The position numbers and the translations under genes are program-made. From an uncultured Christensenella sp. (GTDB lineage Bacteria; Bacillota; Clostridia; Christensenellales; UBA3700), in the NCBI GenBank assembly GCA_910577845.1, contig CAJTNA010000005.1:11682-75681 (forward strand): a stretch of 64,000 nucleotides of DNA, in the 5' to 3' direction. The notes beneath the pieces are model-generated. The model was not told the origin of the DNA, did not search any database, and saw only the letters and a list, made by a program, of their open reading frames with translations. Below, one piece after another: positions 42,682-50,896 of the stretch; position 1 is the first letter of the stretch, and every line of letters starts with the position of its first letter.

Positions 42682-45033
42682 TTATTGAACCTTTGTTTCC
42701 TTAACTATATCTTCTGTGTTTATTTTTTGTCTATTTTCTTTACGATTTATCAATAACAAGGCAGAAGATAGTACTACAGCAACTGAGGTTACATTGTGCA
42801 TAATCGCACCAGTCATTGGGTCAAATATTCCAAACAATGATAATATTATACTTATAAAGTTTACTGTCATTGCTAAAACAATGTTACGCTTTATAGTAAA
42901 TAAAGTACGTTTAGAATGTTTTACGCAGTATACAATTTTATTCATATCGCTATTTAAAATTGCCATATCCGCTGTTTCAATTGCAATGTCGCTACCTAAT
43001 GCACCCATTGCGATTGAACAATCTGCTAGTTTTAGAGATGGTGCGTCATTTATTCCGTCACCAATCATACAAACTTTAAGACCTTGTTTTTGCATACTTT
43101 CAATTTCTTGAAGCTTTTGTTCTGGCAATAAACCAAATTTCACCTCAGATATACCGCATTTTTCAGCAATAAACTTTGCACTTTTTTCATTATCACCAGT
43201 AAGCATTACTGTCTTTTTGCCCATAGCATTAAGCTTAGCTACTACCTCACGTGCATCTTCACGTATGGTGTCTGCAAAAGTTATAATTCCTTTTTCCTCA
43301 CCCTCAATAATAACACTTACAACAGTTTTACCTTGACTTAAAAATTCCTCTGCTTTTGCTTTTAGACTTTCTTTACTAACACCAGTTTTAACTGCCTCAA
43401 TATATGCAATAACGCTTACTGTTTTATTTGCAACAATACCCTTAACTCCTATACCTTGCAATGTTTCAAAATTGTTAACTTTTTCAAAATCTATATCATT
43501 TGCTTTATTAACAACTGCAGTTGCAAGGGGATGTTCTGACATTAATTCCAAACTGCCAGCATATTTTAGCAATTCACTTTCTGTTATGTTATCTATAGCA
43601 ATGTCACTTACAACAATTTCACCTTTTGTTAATGTTCCAGTTTTATCAAAACAAACAACATCACATTTGCTAATAACCTCTAGACTAGCACCGCTTTTTA
43701 CAAGCACACCATTTTTTGCTGAATTACCAAGACCTGCAGCGATTGCTGTTGGTGTTGCCAATGCAAGTGAACAAGGACAAAATACAATTAGTACTGTAAT
43801 TGTTCTTATAATTGCCTCAAATATTGAAACTTTAAAAGCAAAATATGCTATAATGCCTACTAAAATTGCAAGTCCGATTGCAGTTGGAACAATTATACTT
43901 GCCCATTTATCTGCTACTCTAGATATAGGAGCTTTTTTACCTTCTGCTTCCTCAACCAATTTTGCCATTTTAGCAATAGTCATATCCGCAAGCAACTTAG
44001 TTACTTTTACTTCAATTACACCAGCTTTATTAAAAGTTCCTCCATAAACTTTATCGCCCTCGCTAAGTTCCGCCAATGCATACTCGCCAGTTACAGAAGA
44101 TTGGTCTATTGCCGCTATACCACTTACAATCTCACCATCAACACTAATTTGCTCGCCAGCTTTTATAACAACTATATCACCTAATTTTATTTCTTCTAGT
44201 GGTCTTTTTTCTAAACCATTTTCAACTTTAACAAACGCTTCTTTTGGTATTAAACCAACCAATCTTTCAATACCAGCACGACTTTTTTTAACAGTAAAGT
44301 CCTCAATAGCACCACCAATAGCCATTAGGAATGCAACTTCCGCAGCAACAAACACATAGCTATGAGAATGACCGCTTGAATCTATTTGATAAAAGAAACC
44401 AACAATCTCTAATATAACTGCCGATATCATCGCAACACTTATCAATACAGATGCGGTTATCTTTTTTCGTGCCAAAGATTTAACTGCACCTACCAAAATA
44501 GGTATACCACAAATTATCAAAGCAACCCAAGCTGGATTTACATAATAAAAAGCTATAGTCCAAGGTGCAGAGGTTGATATATGATGCCAATCAAAATAGC
44601 CCGCAATTAAAAATGCTAAAGATACCAAAAGTTTTGCAATATTAATTATATTATCTCTTTTTACATTACCACTTGAATGTTTTTCAGTTCCACAACAAGA
44701 GCAACTAGATTTCTTTTCAATACCACAACAATTTAATTCATTTCCTTTATGCTCACTATGTCCACAACAGCAACTTTCTGTTTCCTTTTCCTCATTGTGT
44801 CCACAACAGCAACTTTCTGTTTCCTTTTCCTCATTGTGTCCGCAACAGCAACTTTCTGTTTCCTTTTCCTCATTGTGTCCACAACAACAGCTTTCTGTTT
44901 CCTTTTCCTCATTGTGTCCACAACAGCAACTTTCTGTTTCCTTTTCCTCATTCTGTCCGCAACAACAGCTTTCTGCTTCCTTTTCCTCATTCTGTCCACA
45001 ACAGCAAGATTTTTTTTCTTCGTTCTCTTTCAT
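42682..45033 (-). CDS. P1B-type heavy-metal-translocating ATPase with Cys-rich N-terminal repeats
   Basis: A 783-residue pump. Residues 9-91 are seven SCCCG units spaced exactly 13 residues apart (core SCCCGHNEEKETE), followed by diverged NCCG and SCCG units; this replaces the usual CxxC metal-binding domain. Then come membrane helices, the actuator SSVTGE, the transport-site CPC in CPCSLALATP (about 419-421), the phosphorylated Asp in DKTGTLTKGE (about 462), the P1B-specific HP in SEHPLA, and GDGINDAPSL. It exports a soft metal; copper is favoured by the CsoR-like gene 12 bases upstream, but zinc or cadmium cannot be excluded. The ATG is preceded by AAGAGGTG. Confidence 0.92.
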   Translation of the reverse strand: MKENEEKKSCCCGQNEEKEAESCCCGQNEEKETESCCCGHNEEKETESCCCGHNEEKETESCCCGHNEEKETESCCCGHNEEKETESCCCGHSEHKGNELNCCGIEKKSSCSCCGTEKHSSGNVKRDNIINIAKLLVSLAFLIAGYFDWHHISTSAPWTIAFYYVNPAWVALIICGIPILVGAVKSLARKKITASVLISVAMISAVILEIVGFFYQIDSSGHSHSYVFVAAEVAFLMAIGGAIEDFTVKKSRAGIERLVGLIPKEAFVKVENGLEKRPLEEIKLGDIVVIKAGEQISVDGEIVSGIAAIDQSSVTGEYALAELSEGDKVYGGTFNKAGVIEVKVTKLLADMTIAKMAKLVEEAEGKKAPISRVADKWASIIVPTAIGLAILVGIIAYFAFKVSIFEAIIRTITVLIVFCPCSLALATPTAIAAGLGNSAKNGVLVKSGASLEVISKCDVVCFDKTGTLTKGEIVVSDIAIDNITESELLKYAGSLELMSEHPLATAVVNKANDIDFEKVNNFETLQGIGVKGIVANKTVSVIAYIEAVKTGVSKESLKAKAEEFLSQGKTVVSVIIEGEEKGIITFADTIREDAREVVAKLNAMGKKTVMLTGDNEKSAKFIAEKCGISEVKFGLLPEQKLQEIESMQKQGLKVCMIGDGINDAPSLKLADCSIAMGALGSDIAIETADMAILNSDMNKIVYCVKHSKRTLFTIKRNIVLAMTVNFISIILSLFGIFDPMTGAIMHNVTSVAVVLSSALLLINRKENRQKINTEDIVKETKVQ
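44761..45009 (-). repeat. 39-bp in-frame tandem repeat (Cys-rich tail of the ATPase)
   Basis: Six to seven direct repeats of 39 bp encoding SCCCG(Q/H)NEEKE(A/T)E. Copies differ at a few bases (for example gtgtccaca versus gtgtccgca). Because 39 is divisible by three and the unit lacks stops, long open frames also appear in other frames; those are not genes. Confidence 0.92.
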
Positions 45034-45044
45034 TTTGTCACCTC

Positions 45045-45296
45045 TTATTTATACTTATCCAACACATCATTTAATCTGTCAAGTGCTGATAAATCACCAT
45101 TTGTAACACTATCTTTAACACAATGTTCAATATGGTTCCTTAAAATTGTTTTGCTTAATTTTTTTACCGCTGATTCAATTGCCGACAACTGCAATAGCAC
45201 ATCTGAGCAATCTTTACCATCTGCAACCATTTGTCTTACTCCACGAATATGCCCCTCAATTGTAGCTAATCGATTGTCTACATTTTTATCTACCAT
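45045..45296 (-). CDS. CsoR/FrmR-family metal-sensing repressor
   Basis: An 83-residue four-helix protein with RLATIEGHIRGVRQMV at the N terminus. The CsoR Cu(I) ligand pattern Cys-His-xxx-Cys is present: Cys30 in GKDCSDVL, and His55 and Cys59 in NHIEHCV. Apo-repressor would bind the GC-rich palindrome just upstream and release on Cu(I). AAGGAG precedes the ATG. It is the first gene of a two-gene operon with the P1B ATPase. RcnR/FrmR-type members sense other effectors, but the ligand set fits CsoR best. Confidence 0.9.
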   Translation of the reverse strand: MVDKNVDNRLATIEGHIRGVRQMVADGKDCSDVLLQLSAIESAVKKLSKTILRNHIEHCVKDSVTNGDLSALDRLNDVLDKYK

Positions 45297-45310
45297 ACCA
45301 TTCTCCTTTT

Positions 45311-45338
45311 TATCCCCCGCCCCGTGCGGGGGGGGTAT
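45311..45338 (-). promoter_or_regulatory. candidate CsoR operator
   Basis: On the minus strand ATACCCCCCC, then CGCACGG, then GGCGGGGGATA: a G/C-rich pseudo-palindrome with flanking TA, the pattern of known CsoR sites. It stands out sharply in this AT-rich DNA and lies between the promoter and the csoR-like gene. Confidence 0.75.
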
Positions 45339-45348
45339 CTACATTCAT

Positions 45349-45377
45349 ATTATATGATAAAATACTTTTTTTGTCAA
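45349..45377 (-). promoter_or_regulatory. consensus promoter of the csoR-ATPase operon
   Basis: On the minus strand TTGACA (45372-45377), exactly 17 bases, TATAAT (45349-45354). The operator follows directly downstream, so repression would block initiation. Confidence 0.85.
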
Positions 45378-45539
45378 TACTTTTGACAAATTTTTTAAAT
45401 TTAATTAATCAAGTTCTTGTTAAATCACAATGGAAACACTCATATTTCTTAATAGTAAATAAATATAGCTTTTATTATAATATTGTTCTCAAAAAAACTA
45501 AAGAGATAAAACTCAGACAATAAATGGCTAAACTTTTAC

Positions 45540-45568
45540 TTGATTTAAAAAATCTATTATGTTATAAT
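45540..45568 (+). promoter_or_regulatory. promoter of the GH31 gene
   Basis: TTGATT (45540-45545), 17 bases, TATAAT (45563-45568) with TGT before the -10. The leader is about 95 bases. Nothing else is recognised between 45378 and 45671. Confidence 0.7.
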
Positions 45569-45671
45569 TAATGCAAAGTTATCAAATGACTTTATGCTTA
45601 TTAATAGCTTTAAATATAAATGTAAAAACTAACAAATAAAGATTAAGTAATTAAATAAATTTGGAGGAATT

Positions 45672-47201
45672 ATGAAACTGAAAGTAAAGATGCTGAAAGA
45701 CGAGTACTGGTATGGTGGTGATACTAACATAGGCTTTTTTACCCCGCTTAGTCGCAAATCTGTTTATTATGCAAATAATACTATTGTACGAAGTTATGGG
45801 CAATCAAATACTTTATGGATAAGTAGTAAAGGCCGAGTAATTTATAGTGAAAAAGGATACAAAACAACTTTCTTTTTAGGTTTAATAACTTGTACTAGTA
45901 AGAAAGCGGAAATCAAGTTATATGAAGCAGAATATAAAACTTTAAAAGGTGCTTATTTATACGCAGTACAGAATTTTATGAAACCTGATGGCAAACATCC
46001 CAACTCAATAATGTTTAAAATTCCTCAATATTGTACTTGGATTCAATTTGAGCATAATCAAACACAAGAAAATATTTTAAATTATGCAAAAAGCATACTT
46101 GACAATGGTATGCCAGCTGGTGAACTTATAATTGACGATGGTTGGCAAATTCAATTTGGTGAGTGGGATTTTGACCCAGCAAAATTTTCTGACGCAAAAA
46201 AAATGTGCAATGAGTTACATCAACTTGGCTTTAAAGTGATATTATGGATATGTCCTTTTGTAAGCCAAAAATCTAAACATTATGAATATCTTGTAAATAA
46301 TAATTTACTAGTTAAAGATAAGGAAAATAATATTGCTATGCGTGATTGGTGGAATGGTACTGATGCCATACTTGACCTTTCAAATCCAATGGCAATGACT
46401 TGGTTTACCGATTATACTAAAAAAATAATTGATGAGTTTGGTGTTGACGGCTTTAAGCAAGATGCTGGCGATGCTATGTACTACAAAGATGACGATGTTA
46501 CTTATGGCAGTGTTGATGCAAATACTCAAAGTAAATTATGGGCGGAATCTGCAATTGATTTTGACTTCAACGAATTGCGTGCTTGTTTCCAATTTGGTTG
46601 CCGTGGAGTTGCACAAAGACTTGCTGACAAATCACATAAATGGGGAATATTAGGTTTAGGTGCATTACTGCCTAACACACTAACACAAGGTATAACTGGT
46701 TATTTATATGGCTGTCCAGATATGATTGGCGGTGGTCAAATAGGTGACTTTAAAAATAAAAATAAATCAAGTTTTGACAATGAACTTTTTGCTAGATATG
46801 CTGAGGCATCTTGCCTTATGCCAATGATGCAATTTAGTTTGGATATTTGGACTATAAATGAGGAATTAAAAAATATCTGTCTAAAAACTATTGATTTGCA
46901 TACAAAGTACTCAGATTACATTCTTGAACTTGTAAAACACGCAAGTGTCACTGGCGAACCAATTGTTAGATATATGGAATATGAATTTCCTAATAAAGGC
47001 TATCAAAATATTACAAGTCAATATATGTTGGGAAATGATATTTTGGTTGCACCAGTTTTGGATAAATGCCATACCACAAAAATGGTTTATGTACCAGAAG
47101 GCAAATGGCAATACCAAGATAAAATTTACAGCAATGAGGTAGTTATAATACCAGCACCAATTGACGAACTTGTTTATTTGACAAGAGTTAAAGAGGATTA
47201 A
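45672..47201 (+). CDS. glycoside hydrolase family 31
   Basis: A 509-residue protein with a short N-terminal beta domain (about 1-110) and the GH31 barrel: ELIIDDGWQIQFGEWDFD, FKVILWICPF and the nucleophile in VDGFKQDAGD (Asp264), then a short beta domain with GNDILVAPVLDK and YVPEGKWQY. GH31 enzymes are mainly alpha-glucosidases, alpha-xylosidases or sulfoquinovosidases; the specificity cannot be told. It is shorter than the classical 650-900 residues and lacks a signal peptide, so it is intracellular. GGAGG precedes the ATG. A promoter lies upstream and a 19-bp hairpin downstream. Confidence 0.9.
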   Translation: MKLKVKMLKDEYWYGGDTNIGFFTPLSRKSVYYANNTIVRSYGQSNTLWISSKGRVIYSEKGYKTTFFLGLITCTSKKAEIKLYEAEYKTLKGAYLYAVQNFMKPDGKHPNSIMFKIPQYCTWIQFEHNQTQENILNYAKSILDNGMPAGELIIDDGWQIQFGEWDFDPAKFSDAKKMCNELHQLGFKVILWICPFVSQKSKHYEYLVNNNLLVKDKENNIAMRDWWNGTDAILDLSNPMAMTWFTDYTKKIIDEFGVDGFKQDAGDAMYYKDDDVTYGSVDANTQSKLWAESAIDFDFNELRACFQFGCRGVAQRLADKSHKWGILGLGALLPNTLTQGITGYLYGCPDMIGGGQIGDFKNKNKSSFDNELFARYAEASCLMPMMQFSLDIWTINEELKNICLKTIDLHTKYSDYILELVKHASVTGEPIVRYMEYEFPNKGYQNITSQYMLGNDILVAPVLDKCHTTKMVYVPEGKWQYQDKIYSNEVVIIPAPIDELVYLTRVKED

Positions 47202-47220
47202 TTTAATTCTAATTTGTTTT

Positions 47221-47260
47221 AGTATAATGTAGCAAAAACTTGTTTTTGCTACATTATACT
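47221..47260. terminator. long perfect hairpin after GH31
   Basis: Arms AGTATAATGTAGCAAAAAC and its exact complement (19 bp) are separated by TT. It is followed by TAATTATTATT instead of a clean T-tract. Confidence 0.6.
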
Positions 47261-47405
47261 TAATTATTATTTAATACAAAATTTATTTTTCTAACTAACT
47301 TTTAAATTTAATAGGTACATATAAATAAACACAAAATATTTTAACACAATATTATTCATATTTTATTGATTGATTATTTAAAAATGATAGACTATATAAA
47401 ACAAA

Positions 47406-47430
47406 AATCCCAGTTCTTACTGGAATTTTT
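47406..47430 (+). terminator. terminator hairpin between convergent genes
   Basis: CCAGT/ACTGG with loop TCTT is followed by AATTTTTT. It is followed by copy C of the 13-nt motif. Confidence 0.6.
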
Positions 47431-47440
47431 TGCATTTTAA

Positions 47441-47453
47441 TACCGATTTTTGA
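47441..47453 (+). repeat. dispersed 13-nt motif, copy C
   Basis: TACCGATTTTTGA preceded by TTTAA, directly before the stop of the minus-strand flavoprotein gene and after a plus-strand terminator. Confidence 0.7.
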
Positions 47454-47461
47454 TTGATTTT

Positions 47462-48001
47462 TTAAACTTTTAGTCCCATTTGATATGCCTGTTGCATTTG
47501 AACTTTATTTTTTATTTCACCTTTTTCGTATACGCCACTGCCATAAATAATGCCTTTTTCAACTGCCCCTTCAACGCAATCGGCATAGCCTCTTAAACAA
47601 GCAAAAGTAGTTTCGCAAGATTGATTTTCCTCATCTGCACAAGTTGCTATATAATAAAATTCTTTATCCTTTACCTCAAGCCAACGAGCAACAGTTCTGT
47701 CAATTAATGCTTTTAATTGTGCATCTATAGAGTAAAAGTAAACAGGACTTGCAAGCACTATAACATCAGAATCAATAATATCTTGTAAAACATCTGCCAT
47801 ATCGTCAGTAATAGCACATTTACCACCTGACTTTTTGCAGTAATAGCAACCAGTGCAAAAACCGATTTTCTTTTCAGCAACTCTAATCTTTTTTACTATG
47901 TTGCCACCATCTACTGCACCACGATAAAACTCGTCACATAATAAATCTGAATTGCCACCCTTTCTAGGACTGCCAGACAAAATCAAAACTTTTTTATTCA
48001 T
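47462..48001 (-). CDS. NADPH-dependent FMN reductase / iron-sulfur flavoprotein (Isf-like)
   Basis: A 179-residue flavodoxin-like protein starting MNKKVLILSGSPRKGGNSD (FMN phosphate loop), with SPVYFYSIDAQLKALIDR as the second FMN contact. The segment CTGCYYCKKSGGKC has the spacing CX2CX2CX6C, the compact [4Fe-4S] motif of Isf flavoproteins of anaerobes, which take electrons from ferredoxin. The ATG at 48001 is chosen because the family begins there; a start at 48040 would overlap the upstream gene. It follows the aminotransferase gene by four bases, so the two are co-transcribed. Confidence 0.85.
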   Translation of the reverse strand: MNKKVLILSGSPRKGGNSDLLCDEFYRGAVDGGNIVKKIRVAEKKIGFCTGCYYCKKSGGKCAITDDMADVLQDIIDSDVIVLASPVYFYSIDAQLKALIDRTVARWLEVKDKEFYYIATCADEENQSCETTFACLRGYADCVEGAVEKGIIYGSGVYEKGEIKNKVQMQQAYQMGLKV

Positions 48002-48005
48002 AGCT

Positions 48006-49286
48006 TTATTTTTCACTAAGTATTTTTTCAATACAAGCAATTTTTGTACTGCAAACTAAGATTTTACAAGCAACATCTAATTGGTTTGTATTTGTAAATG
48101 TTGGAGCTATCCTAATATTACTATCATTATCGTCTTTTCCATATGGATATGTATCACCTACGGTAGTTATTACTAAACCAGCTTGTTTGCAAAGTTCATA
48201 AACTCTTTTAGCACAGCCATTTAATACATTATAGCTGATAAAGTAACCACCTCGTGGGTGACTCCAGTTTGCGATATCACAACCTACACCAAACTCGTCC
48301 TCAAGTACATTTAATATTGTGTCAAACTTTGGTCTGATAATTGTAGCTTGTTTTTTCATATGTTCACGCACACCTTCCATATTCTTTAAAAATTTAATGT
48401 GCATATATTGATTAAGTTTGTCTGGTCCGATTGTTTGGAACTTCATAGTCTTTAAAGCATCTTTTACATTATCCTCAGAAGTAGCAAAACAAGCCACGCC
48501 AGCACCTGGGAATGTAATTTTAGATGTACTTGCAAAAATGAATACTCTGTTAGGGTGACCATTAGCAACACATTCTGCATAAATGTTTTTCAAAGGTACA
48601 GTATTATCGTATAAATCGTGTACAACATATGCATTATCCCAAAATATTCTAAAGTCTTGTGCTTTTGTTGTCATTTTTGCAAGTCTTTCAACAACTTCGT
48701 CACTAAATACAATGCCAGTTGGATTAGAATATTTTGGAACGCACCATATACCTTTAATACTCTCGTCCTCAGCAACCAATCTTTCTACAAGGTCCATAAT
48801 AGGTCCATTATTATCCATTGGAATAGTAATTAACTCTATACCAAAACAAGCAGTCAAACTAAAGTGTCTATCGTAACCTGGTGCTGGGCATAAAAATTTA
48901 ACTTTTTCAAGCTTATTCCAAGGTGTGCTACCTAAAACACCAAATTGCATACATCTTTGAATTGTGTCATACATCATATTCAAACTACTATTGCCACCAA
49001 CAATAACATTGCTAGCCTTAACTTCAAGCATTTCTGCAAATAGCTCTCTCATAGCAGGCAAACCTTCCAAACCGCCATAGTTACGAATATCTGCACCACT
49101 TTCTGGCAAATCACTAACGCTATTAATTGTATTTAACATTTCCATAGAAAGGTCAAGTTGCTCTTTACAAGGCTTACCTCTTGAAATATCTATATTGATA
49201 TTTTGACCTAAAATATCGTTATAAACTGATTGTTCTTTCTCTAGTTCTTTTTTTAAAAAATCTTTTGATTTGTCACGATAAAACAT
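48006..49286 (-). CDS. PLP-dependent aminotransferase, aspartate class (PF12897-like)
   Basis: A 426-residue fold-type I aminotransferase with the subgroup-typical start (KEQSVYNDILGQNINIDISR), RNYGGLEGLPAMRELFAE, the PLP-stacking region IVGGNSSLNMMYD, CVPKYSNPTGIVFSDE, the Asp/Tyr pair in IFWDNAYVVHDLY and the PLP lysine in FASTSKITFPGAG. This set fits the Asp aminotransferase-like family PF12897, which transfers amino groups between aspartate and 2-oxoglutarate. CGGAGG precedes the ATG. It forms an operon with the Isf-like flavoprotein gene. Confidence 0.9.
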   Translation of the reverse strand: MFYRDKSKDFLKKELEKEQSVYNDILGQNINIDISRGKPCKEQLDLSMEMLNTINSVSDLPESGADIRNYGGLEGLPAMRELFAEMLEVKASNVIVGGNSSLNMMYDTIQRCMQFGVLGSTPWNKLEKVKFLCPAPGYDRHFSLTACFGIELITIPMDNNGPIMDLVERLVAEDESIKGIWCVPKYSNPTGIVFSDEVVERLAKMTTKAQDFRIFWDNAYVVHDLYDNTVPLKNIYAECVANGHPNRVFIFASTSKITFPGAGVACFATSEDNVKDALKTMKFQTIGPDKLNQYMHIKFLKNMEGVREHMKKQATIIRPKFDTILNVLEDEFGVGCDIANWSHPRGGYFISYNVLNGCAKRVYELCKQAGLVITTVGDTYPYGKDDNDSNIRIAPTFTNTNQLDVACKILVCSTKIACIEKILSEK

Positions 49287-49517
49287 AAATAACCTCCGTT
49301 TTTCCTATTTTATCACAATAGAATAAAATTAGTCAATTATATAAAATAATAAAATTATTAATTTTTAATTTTTTTATTGATTTTTTGTTATGAAACTTAT
49401 TGCCATTGTATTAATATATTCTCAATATTCAATAATATAATGGTGCAAAACAAAATCACAAAACTGACAATCTTACATACACTTAATAATTAATATGCTT
49501 AATCAAGTAAAAATGAA

Positions 49518-50849
49518 CTATCTTTGTCCAAAAGCATCTTCCTCATTTTTATTGCGGAATACAAGCCTTATAGGTGTCCCCTTAAACTCAAAAGCTTTAC
49601 GCAAACAATTTTCTAAATACCTTTTATAAGAAAAATGCAACAATTCCACATCATTGACAAAAAACACAAATGTAGGGGGGTTAGCACTATTTTGAGTAAC
49701 AAATAAAACTTTTAACCTTTTACCATTATGAGATGGTGGCTCAACAACACTTACAGCATCTTGCACAATATCATTAAGCAAACCAGTTGTAATACGTTTA
49801 CTTGCCTCACTATACACAAGTTGAGTTTCTTTCATTATTTTATCTGTTCTTTGCCCCGTCTTTGCACTAACATAAACAGCATCATAATAATCCATAAACT
49901 TTAGTAGTTCATCTAGCCTTGCATTGTATTTGTTAATTGTGTGAGTATCCTTTTCCACCATATCCCACTTGTTCATAACAATAACAGATGGCTTGCCTTG
50001 CTCGTGAACATATCCGCAAATACGAATATCTTGTTCACTAAGTTCCTCAGCAGAGTCAATTACTATCAAACAAACATTTGCTCTTCTTATTGCCGCTAAA
50101 CTACGCATAACACTATAACTTTCAACACTCTCATCAATACTACGCTTACGCCTAATACCCGCAGTATCAATCAAATTATACTTTTGTCCGTCATATGTGA
50201 AAGCTGTATCTATTGCATCTCGTGTAGTACCAGCAATGTTGCTAACGATTACCCTATCATATCCTAAAAGCCTATTAACCAAGCTACTTTTACCAGCGTT
50301 TGGCTTTCCTACAACAGCAATGTTTATAACGTCATCATCTTGTTTAGTGTCGATTTTTGGAAGGTTTTTACAAATAGCATCTAATAAATCACCAATTCCC
50401 TTACCTTGTTCACCAGACACTGCATAAGGCTCACCCAAACCTAGTTCATAAAACTCGTAAGTTTTTTCAACCTCATTGTTATCAAGCTTATTAACTGCAA
50501 GCACGATAGGTTTTTTACTACGTCTTAAATAATTTGCAATATCTATATCATCAGATATTAAACCTTGTTTGCCGTCAACAAACAAAACAATAACATCAGC
50601 TACATCAACAGCGATTTCAGCTTGTAACTTGATGTGTTTCCACATTTTATCCTCACTTTTAAGTTCAATACCTCCGGTGTCAATCATAGTAAAATTATAA
50701 CCGCACCATTCCGCATCAAAATATAATCTATCACGTGTAACGCCTGGTTTATCCTCCACGATAGATACTCTTTTTCCTATTACTTTATTAAAAAAAGTTG
50801 ATTTGCCAACATTAGGTCTGCCAACAATTGCAACTAAAGGTTTTGCCAT
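49518..50849 (-). CDS. der: ribosome biogenesis GTPase Der (EngA)
   Basis: A 443-residue protein with two tandem GTPase domains (G1 GRPNVGKST near residue 8 and GKPNAGKSS near 180; NKLD and NKWD as G4) and a C-terminal KH-like domain. It acts in 50S maturation. The ATG at 50849 follows GGGAGGG; the in-frame start at 50870 is upstream of that site. It lies 48 bases downstream of the DUF512 gene on the same strand, a neighbourhood conserved in Clostridia. Confidence 0.97.
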   Translation of the reverse strand: MAKPLVAIVGRPNVGKSTFFNKVIGKRVSIVEDKPGVTRDRLYFDAEWCGYNFTMIDTGGIELKSEDKMWKHIKLQAEIAVDVADVIVLFVDGKQGLISDDIDIANYLRRSKKPIVLAVNKLDNNEVEKTYEFYELGLGEPYAVSGEQGKGIGDLLDAICKNLPKIDTKQDDDVINIAVVGKPNAGKSSLVNRLLGYDRVIVSNIAGTTRDAIDTAFTYDGQKYNLIDTAGIRRKRSIDESVESYSVMRSLAAIRRANVCLIVIDSAEELSEQDIRICGYVHEQGKPSVIVMNKWDMVEKDTHTINKYNARLDELLKFMDYYDAVYVSAKTGQRTDKIMKETQLVYSEASKRITTGLLNDIVQDAVSVVEPPSHNGKRLKVLFVTQNSANPPTFVFFVNDVELLHFSYKRYLENCLRKAFEFKGTPIRLVFRNKNEEDAFGQR

Positions 50850-50896
50850 ATACCCTCCCACAAAATACACAACTTAATTGTACTTTGTTTTATCAA

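Noticed and set aside
43472..44047. 191-codon plus-strand open frame opposite the ATPase
   Set aside because: Antisense shadow of the conserved ATPase core; no start signal.
44761..45009. Possible CRISPR array
   Set aside because: The direct repeats are contiguous, without spacers, and encode the ATPase tail.
44733..45357. Several open frames of 88-202 codons on both strands over the ATPase tail
   Set aside because: They are shadows of the 39-bp coding repeat, which lacks stops in other frames; the Cys-rich frame joins the ATPase domain and has the ribosome site.
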